Assembly (NCBI GenBank): GCA_002483365.1
Contig: DLHT01000012.1
Span: 28,789-92,788 of the forward strand
Length of the DNA stretch: 64,000 nt
Reading direction: 5' to 3'
DNA from: Cellvibrio sp. UBA7661
GTDB lineage: Bacteria > Pseudomonadota > Gammaproteobacteria > Pseudomonadales > Cellvibrionaceae
This document shows positions 59,809-64,000 of this stretch, piece after piece. A program made the position numbers and the translations under genes. Each line of letters begins with the position of its first letter. The stretch's first letter is position 1. Under the pieces are notes generated by a model. It was not told the DNA's origin. It searched no databases and was given only the letters and a program-made list of their open reading frames with translations.

Positions 59809-61656
59809 ATGCAACAAATCCAACGCTTGATCCCCCTCTTTCTGATTACTATCGGGCTGACCGCCTGCGGTGGTGGAAGTGGGGGCAGTCAATCAACCAG
59901 CTCCAGCGCGGCCTCTGTACCTGCATCGTCAGTAGCGCCAAGTTCAGTGGTGGCAAGTTCAGTGGTGGCAAGCTCAGTGGCTCCATCATCAACAGCACCG
60001 TCCTCAATCGCGCCTTCATCAGCGGCTCCCTCATCGGTTGCACCCAGCTCCACACCGGCATCCTCTGCACCTGCCAGCAGCTCAAGCTCTATCGCTAACA
60101 CAACCATTAGCGTGGATATGACCAGCGGCTGGCGCGGCAATGGCGAGGGAAATTCAGGTGTCACGTTTAATAGCAATGGTGTCAGCTTTACCGCCAGTGG
60201 CGACAATATTGGCGCAGTCACCGATGTTGCCAAGCCCATCAAGCTGGAAGAGGCCGTCATCTCCATGGTGGTGAACGTCAGCAGTGAATTCAAAGCCAGC
60301 GGTGCCAGTTTGCAACCACTCGCGCAAATCAAAGGTGGAAGCTGGCCGGGAGAATGGGGCTGCTGGTCAGGCAATGAATTACTCACTGCCGGTGCCGATG
60401 TCACTATCACCTGCACCATCAGCGAGGCCGATAAAAAATTCGACCAAACCGATAACGATGTACAAATCGGTGTACAGGCCAAAGGCTCACCTGCCGGTGT
60501 TGTTACCATCAAAAGCGTCACCATCGCGCTCGCGCAAACTGCTGCAAGCTCCAGCTCGGCAACCAGTTCAACCGCCAGCAGCATTTATTCGGCCGGTGTT
60601 AACAGCCTGCGCGATCTTGCCAGCTTCCCGATTGGTGCCGCGGTATCCAATACCGATTCCGCCACTTACAACATTTTGACTAACGCCTCTGAACAAGCGT
60701 TGGTGGAAAAACATTTCGATCAAATGACCGCAGGCAACATTATGAAAATGAGTTACCTGCAACCTACGCAAGGCAACTTCACGTTCACCAATGCCGATGC
60801 ATTTGTCGATTACGCCAAGAGTAAAAATATGACCGTACACGGTCATGCACTGGTGTGGCATTCGGATTATCAAGTGCCATCGTTTATGAAAAATTGGTCA
60901 GGTTCGGCTACCGATTTTATTACCGCAGTTGAAGCGCATGTGACTGCGGTAGTGGATCATTTTGAAGCGAAAGGCAATGTCACCAGTTGGGATGTAGTGA
61001 ACGAAGCGATCAATGACAGCAGCCCGGCAAATTTCCGCACCGACTCGGCGTTCTACACCAAAAGTGGCAACAGCGCGGTTTATATTGAAAAAGCATTTCA
61101 AGCCGCGCGTGCAGCAGATGCTAATGCAACGCTGTACTACAACGATTACAACATTGACCAGAACAACGCCAAAACCACCAAGATGATTGAAATGCTGACC
61201 GACTTCCAGGCGCGCAACATTCCTATCGATGGCGTAGGTTTCCAAATGCACGTGTTTATGGATTACCCATCAATCGCCAATATCAGTGCGGCCATGAAAA
61301 AAGTGGTTGATAAAGGCCTCAAAGTAAAAATTACCGAGTTAGATGTAGCGGTCAATAATCCGTACAACAGCGGCTGGCCAGGTAACAAAATAACTACCTT
61401 CACTGAAACGGCATCACTCGCACAGAAAAAACGTTATTGCGAAATTGTGAAAGCCTATCTGGATACGGTGCCTGCCAATTTGCGCGGTGGCATTACCGTG
61501 TGGGGCACTACCGATGCAAGCACCTGGTTAACCACGGCGACTGCAGCTTATAACGGCGAAGCAATTGCCTGGCCGTTATTGTTCGACAACAACTACAACG
61601 ATAAACCGGCATTGCGCGGCTATGCCGATGCATTGCAGGGCGGTGCGTGTAATTAA
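59809..61656 (+). CDS. xyn10C: GH10 endo-beta-1,4-xylanase lipoprotein with CBM15 (Xyn10C type)
   Basis: 615 residues. Lipobox GLTAC (Cys20) then a glycine run, a Ser/Ala/Pro linker (about 27-97), a CBM15 xylan-binding module (about 98-245; VDMTSGWRGNGEGNSGVTF, GGSWPGEWGCW), a second Ser linker, and the GH10 barrel (about 265-615). Acid/base Glu399 in WDVVNEAIND and nucleophile Glu510 in ITELDVAV; HGHALVWH is the -1 subsite. The order and lipid anchor match Xyn10C of Cellvibrio japonicus, an outer-membrane xylanase acting on xylo-oligosaccharides and soluble xylan. CBM15 is a rare family, so the match is informative. Confidence 0.95.
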   Translation: MQQIQRLIPLFLITIGLTACGGGSGGSQSTSSSAASVPASSVAPSSVVASSVVASSVAPSSTAPSSIAPSSAAPSSVAPSSTPASSAPASSSSSIANTTISVDMTSGWRGNGEGNSGVTFNSNGVSFTASGDNIGAVTDVAKPIKLEEAVISMVVNVSSEFKASGASLQPLAQIKGGSWPGEWGCWSGNELLTAGADVTITCTISEADKKFDQTDNDVQIGVQAKGSPAGVVTIKSVTIALAQTAASSSSATSSTASSIYSAGVNSLRDLASFPIGAAVSNTDSATYNILTNASEQALVEKHFDQMTAGNIMKMSYLQPTQGNFTFTNADAFVDYAKSKNMTVHGHALVWHSDYQVPSFMKNWSGSATDFITAVEAHVTAVVDHFEAKGNVTSWDVVNEAINDSSPANFRTDSAFYTKSGNSAVYIEKAFQAARAADANATLYYNDYNIDQNNAKTTKMIEMLTDFQARNIPIDGVGFQMHVFMDYPSIANISAAMKKVVDKGLKVKITELDVAVNNPYNSGWPGNKITTFTETASLAQKKRYCEIVKAYLDTVPANLRGGITVWGTTDASTWLTTATAAYNGEAIAWPLLFDNNYNDKPALRGYADALQGGACN

Positions 61657-61738
61657 TTGTTAGCACTGCACTAAACACTCTCACGGTGGGCGATCATGCA
61701 AGTGATTGCCCATTTTATCTTCTGCATGAGGTAAAGGT

Positions 61739-63415
61739 ATGAACACCAAGCCACTGAGCTGTTTTTTAATCGCCAACGTTTTTTCATTCGGTGCGTTTGC
61801 GAGTGATTCGCCGACGGTAAATTTTTATCAATTTACCTATGAAGGAAAAGATACTGTCTTTGCACAAAAACCGGCGCAAGGCCAATTTCAAAATCCGGTG
61901 CTTGCCGGGTTTTATCCCGACCCCAGTATTACCCGCGCGGGCGATGATTATTATCTGGTGACTTCTTCGTTTTCGTATTCACCCGGCGTACCCATTTTTC
62001 ACAGCAAGGATTTGGTGAACTGGAAATCGCTTGGCCATGTATTGGTTACTCCTTCGCAATTACCACTCTACAAACAAAAAACCTCGCGCGGTATTTATGC
62101 ACCCACAATCCGCTATCACGAGGGAACGTTTTACATGATCACCACGCTGGTCGATGTGCGCGGCAACTTTATTGTCACAGCAAAAAATCCCGCAGGTCCC
62201 TGGTCTGAGCCCATTTTGCTGCCGGAAGTTGGCGGCATAGATCCGGATATTTTTTTCGATGATGATGGCCGCGTTTATATCGCGCATAACGACGCACCAA
62301 CTGGCGAGCCACTCTATGAAGGCCACCGCGCAATTTGGTTGTGGGAATTTGACCTTGCTAAGCAAAAAATTATCAAAGAGTCTGGCCGCGTGATTGTAAA
62401 TGGCGGCACCGATTTAGCTAAAAAACCGATTTGGATTGAAGCTCCGCACCTCTACAAAATTAACGGTTGGTATTATTTGCTCTGCGCCGAAGGCGGCACC
62501 GGTTACGAACACAGCGCAGTGATATTCCGTACCAAAGATTTAAGTAAACCGTTTGAACCTTACAAAGGTAATCCTATCCTGACCCAACGCGATCTCGATA
62601 TTAATCGCCCCAACCCCATCACCACCGCTGGCCATGCCGATATTGTGCAAACCAAAGAAGGTGAATGGTGGGCCGTATTTTTAGCAACACGCGCCTACGA
62701 TAAAACCGCCTACAACACCGGCCGCGAAACTTTTTTATTACCGGTCAATTGGGACAACGGCTGGCCCATGATTTTGGAGCAAGGCAAAGAAATTCCCTAC
62801 CAACTTGATAAACCCAAAATGTCAGCTGCAGCATCGGCCAACAACAAAGACATTGAGCCTATGACCGGAAATTTTATCTGGCAGGATAATTTTTCCGGCA
62901 GCGCATTGCAGCATCATTGGGTCAGTTTGCGCACCGCTGATTCGCCCTTTTACGCCTTGAAAAATAATCGCATTCAATTACAAGCATTAAACGTAACATT
63001 GGATCAACTGGAGCAACCGGCATTTCTCGGCCGTCGCCAACAACACACTCGCTTTAGTGCCAGCACCCAATTGGATGTACCTGAAACAAAGAGTTCAGCG
63101 GGTATAGTCGCGCTGCAAAGCGAAACGGCGCACTATTATTTTGGTGCAACCACCATCAATGGCAAAACGCAGCTGTTTATTGAGCAAGCCAATAAAAGTG
63201 CACCGAAAGTGATTCGCACTTTATCGCCCACCGATCTTGGTAAACCATTGCAGTTGGCGATAGAAGGCGATGCAGGCAAGATCAGTTTTTACTACCACAA
63301 TAAAGATGGCCATAAAAAACCGGTGCTGGAAAATGCCGATGCAAAAATCCTGAGCACTGAAGTTGCTGGCGGATTTGTTGGAACACTATTGGGTATCCAC
63401 GCGAGGGCAGAATAA
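61739..63415 (+). CDS. GH43 beta-xylosidase/alpha-L-arabinofuranosidase
   Basis: 558 residues with a signal peptide (FSFGAFAS). Five-bladed propeller (about 48-350) with the GH43 triad: base Asp61 in FYPDPS, pKa-modulating Asp168 in GGIDPDIFFDDDG and acid Glu234 in IWIEAPHL. The C-terminal beta-sandwich (about 375-558; FIWQDNFSGSALQHHW) is the accessory domain common in xylosidase-type GH43. It probably removes xylose or arabinose from xylo-oligosaccharides. AGGTAAAGGT lies upstream; the stop overlaps the GH115 start (TAATG). Confidence 0.9.
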   Translation: MNTKPLSCFLIANVFSFGAFASDSPTVNFYQFTYEGKDTVFAQKPAQGQFQNPVLAGFYPDPSITRAGDDYYLVTSSFSYSPGVPIFHSKDLVNWKSLGHVLVTPSQLPLYKQKTSRGIYAPTIRYHEGTFYMITTLVDVRGNFIVTAKNPAGPWSEPILLPEVGGIDPDIFFDDDGRVYIAHNDAPTGEPLYEGHRAIWLWEFDLAKQKIIKESGRVIVNGGTDLAKKPIWIEAPHLYKINGWYYLLCAEGGTGYEHSAVIFRTKDLSKPFEPYKGNPILTQRDLDINRPNPITTAGHADIVQTKEGEWWAVFLATRAYDKTAYNTGRETFLLPVNWDNGWPMILEQGKEIPYQLDKPKMSAAASANNKDIEPMTGNFIWQDNFSGSALQHHWVSLRTADSPFYALKNNRIQLQALNVTLDQLEQPAFLGRRQQHTRFSASTQLDVPETKSSAGIVALQSETAHYYFGATTINGKTQLFIEQANKSAPKVIRTLSPTDLGKPLQLAIEGDAGKISFYYHNKDGHKKPVLENADAKILSTEVAGGFVGTLLGIHARAE

Positions 63416-64000
63416 TGCGCAGACTCTGGTGTTTATGGCTAATCCTATTACTTGCCCCCGGTTGTTTTGCGCTGGGGGAGCAATCCTGGCTCACTGAAAA
63501 CGCGCGCAACAATGTGGTGTTGGCGGACAAAAAAGTCGTTGCCGAATTAATTATCGACAACCATGATTTTCCGGGGGTGCTGCGCGCTGCGCGCAACCTG
63601 CAAAGTGATATTGCAAAAGTCACCGGCCAAACACTTCCACTTAATCATCAGCCAAACGGCAAAAATATCCAGGCCGTCATTATTGGCACCCTGGGCAAAA
63701 GCCAATTGATCGATCAATTAGTTGCTGCAAAAAAAGTGGATGTGAGCAACATTCGCAACCAGTGGGATGCCTACCAGATACAAGTGATCGAACAACCATT
63801 GCCTCAGGTGCAGCGGGCGCTGGTGATAATTGGCGCAAACAAACGCGGGACTATGTACGGCATTTACAGTTTGAGCGAACAGATCGGTGTATCGCCATGG
63901 TATTGGTGGGCAGATGTACCTATCGCTAAAAAAGAAAAACTGATTATCGATAAAAAAACGCACATCGTTGATATGCCCAAAGTGAAATACCGCGGTATTT
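63415..64000 (+). CDS. GH115 xylan alpha-1,2-glucuronidase (5' part only)
   Basis: The open frame runs from ATG 63415 to the window end, giving 195 residues. Signal peptide (LWLILLLAPGCFA), then NARNNVVLADKKVV, AVIIGTLGKSQLIDQLV, YQIQVIEQP, and the strongly conserved RGTMYGIYSLSEQIGVSPWY followed by WWADVPI, diagnostic for GH115. Such enzymes remove 4-O-methyl-glucuronic acid from glucuronoxylan. Translation is coupled to the GH43 gene by a one-base overlap. About three quarters of the protein lies beyond the window. Confidence 0.9.
   Translation, partial: MRRLWCLWLILLLAPGCFALGEQSWLTENARNNVVLADKKVVAELIIDNHDFPGVLRAARNLQSDIAKVTGQTLPLNHQPNGKNIQAVIIGTLGKSQLIDQLVAAKKVDVSNIRNQWDAYQIQVIEQPLPQVQRALVIIGANKRGTMYGIYSLSEQIGVSPWYWWADVPIAKKEKLIIDKKTHIVDMPKVKYRGI

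Noticed and set aside
1..64000. tRNA or rRNA genes, CRISPR arrays, prophage genes and insertion sequences
   Set aside because: No cloverleaf, rRNA stretch, regularly spaced repeat array, capsid/terminase gene or transposase was recognised anywhere.

Overview
The window looks like a chromosome segment of a polysaccharide-degrading gammaproteobacterium of the Cellvibrio group. The best evidence is a lipoprotein GH10 xylanase with a serine linker and a CBM15 module (the Xyn10C architecture), found beside GH3, GH43 and GH115 enzymes. A GH94 cellobionate-type phosphorylase, a Caulobacter/Xanthomonas-type TonB-dependent receptor and the AmgK/MurU pair of pseudomonad-like bacteria agree with this. 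Assignment to genus is inference.

Layout. 1-4.5 kb: lptD (3' end cut by the window edge), divergent from amgK-murU (cell-wall recycling). 4.5-8.3 kb: a membrane Ser/Thr kinase with a periplasmic cysteine-repeat tail and a secreted partner, rpsT, and a MaoP/DUF413 protein with a basic tail. 8.3-14.1 kb: a locus for oxidised cellobiose (GH94 phosphorylase, GPH symporter, LacI regulator, divergent gluconokinase). 15-19.9 kb: a beta-propeller phytase and its TonB-dependent receptor. 20-24.6 kb: signalling genes (degenerate GGDEF, AraC, BdlA-like PAS-PAS-MCP, EAL). 24.6-26.8 kb: AraC/Fsr efflux pair.

26.8-38.2 kb is the accessory region. Two small gene-cassette arrays, all genes on the minus strand, are separated by integron-type attC sites. 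There are four cassettes in the first array and one in the second, and no integrase is visible. Each array is bounded on the left by the same cruciform repeat and on the right by the same roughly 320-400 bp sequence, which includes the 3' end of a lysR gene. Between the arrays lies a six-gene operon: membrane fusion protein, ABC ATPase, two FtsX-type permeases, sigma-54 response regulator and histidine kinase. It has a good sigma-54 promoter and an upstream dyad. The histidine kinase stop codon lies inside a lysR remnant, so one of two duplicated lysR copies appears to have been cut by that module.

38-50 kb: lysR/DUF2798/SDR, a Gfo/Idh/MocA dehydrogenase, a DUF3857-transglutaminase protein with a TPR lipoprotein, type II NADH dehydrogenase, an Lgt-like protein, a GNAT and an S41 lipoprotein protease.

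50-64 kb is a glucuronoxylan locus: GH3 beta-xylosidase, xylA, xylB, a Nudix-fold regulator that has lost its catalytic glutamates, an XylE-type symporter, an acyltransferase, xyn10C, GH43 and the start of a GH115 alpha-glucuronidase. Together they would cut xylan outside the cell, trim side chains, import xylose and pass it to the pentose phosphate pathway.
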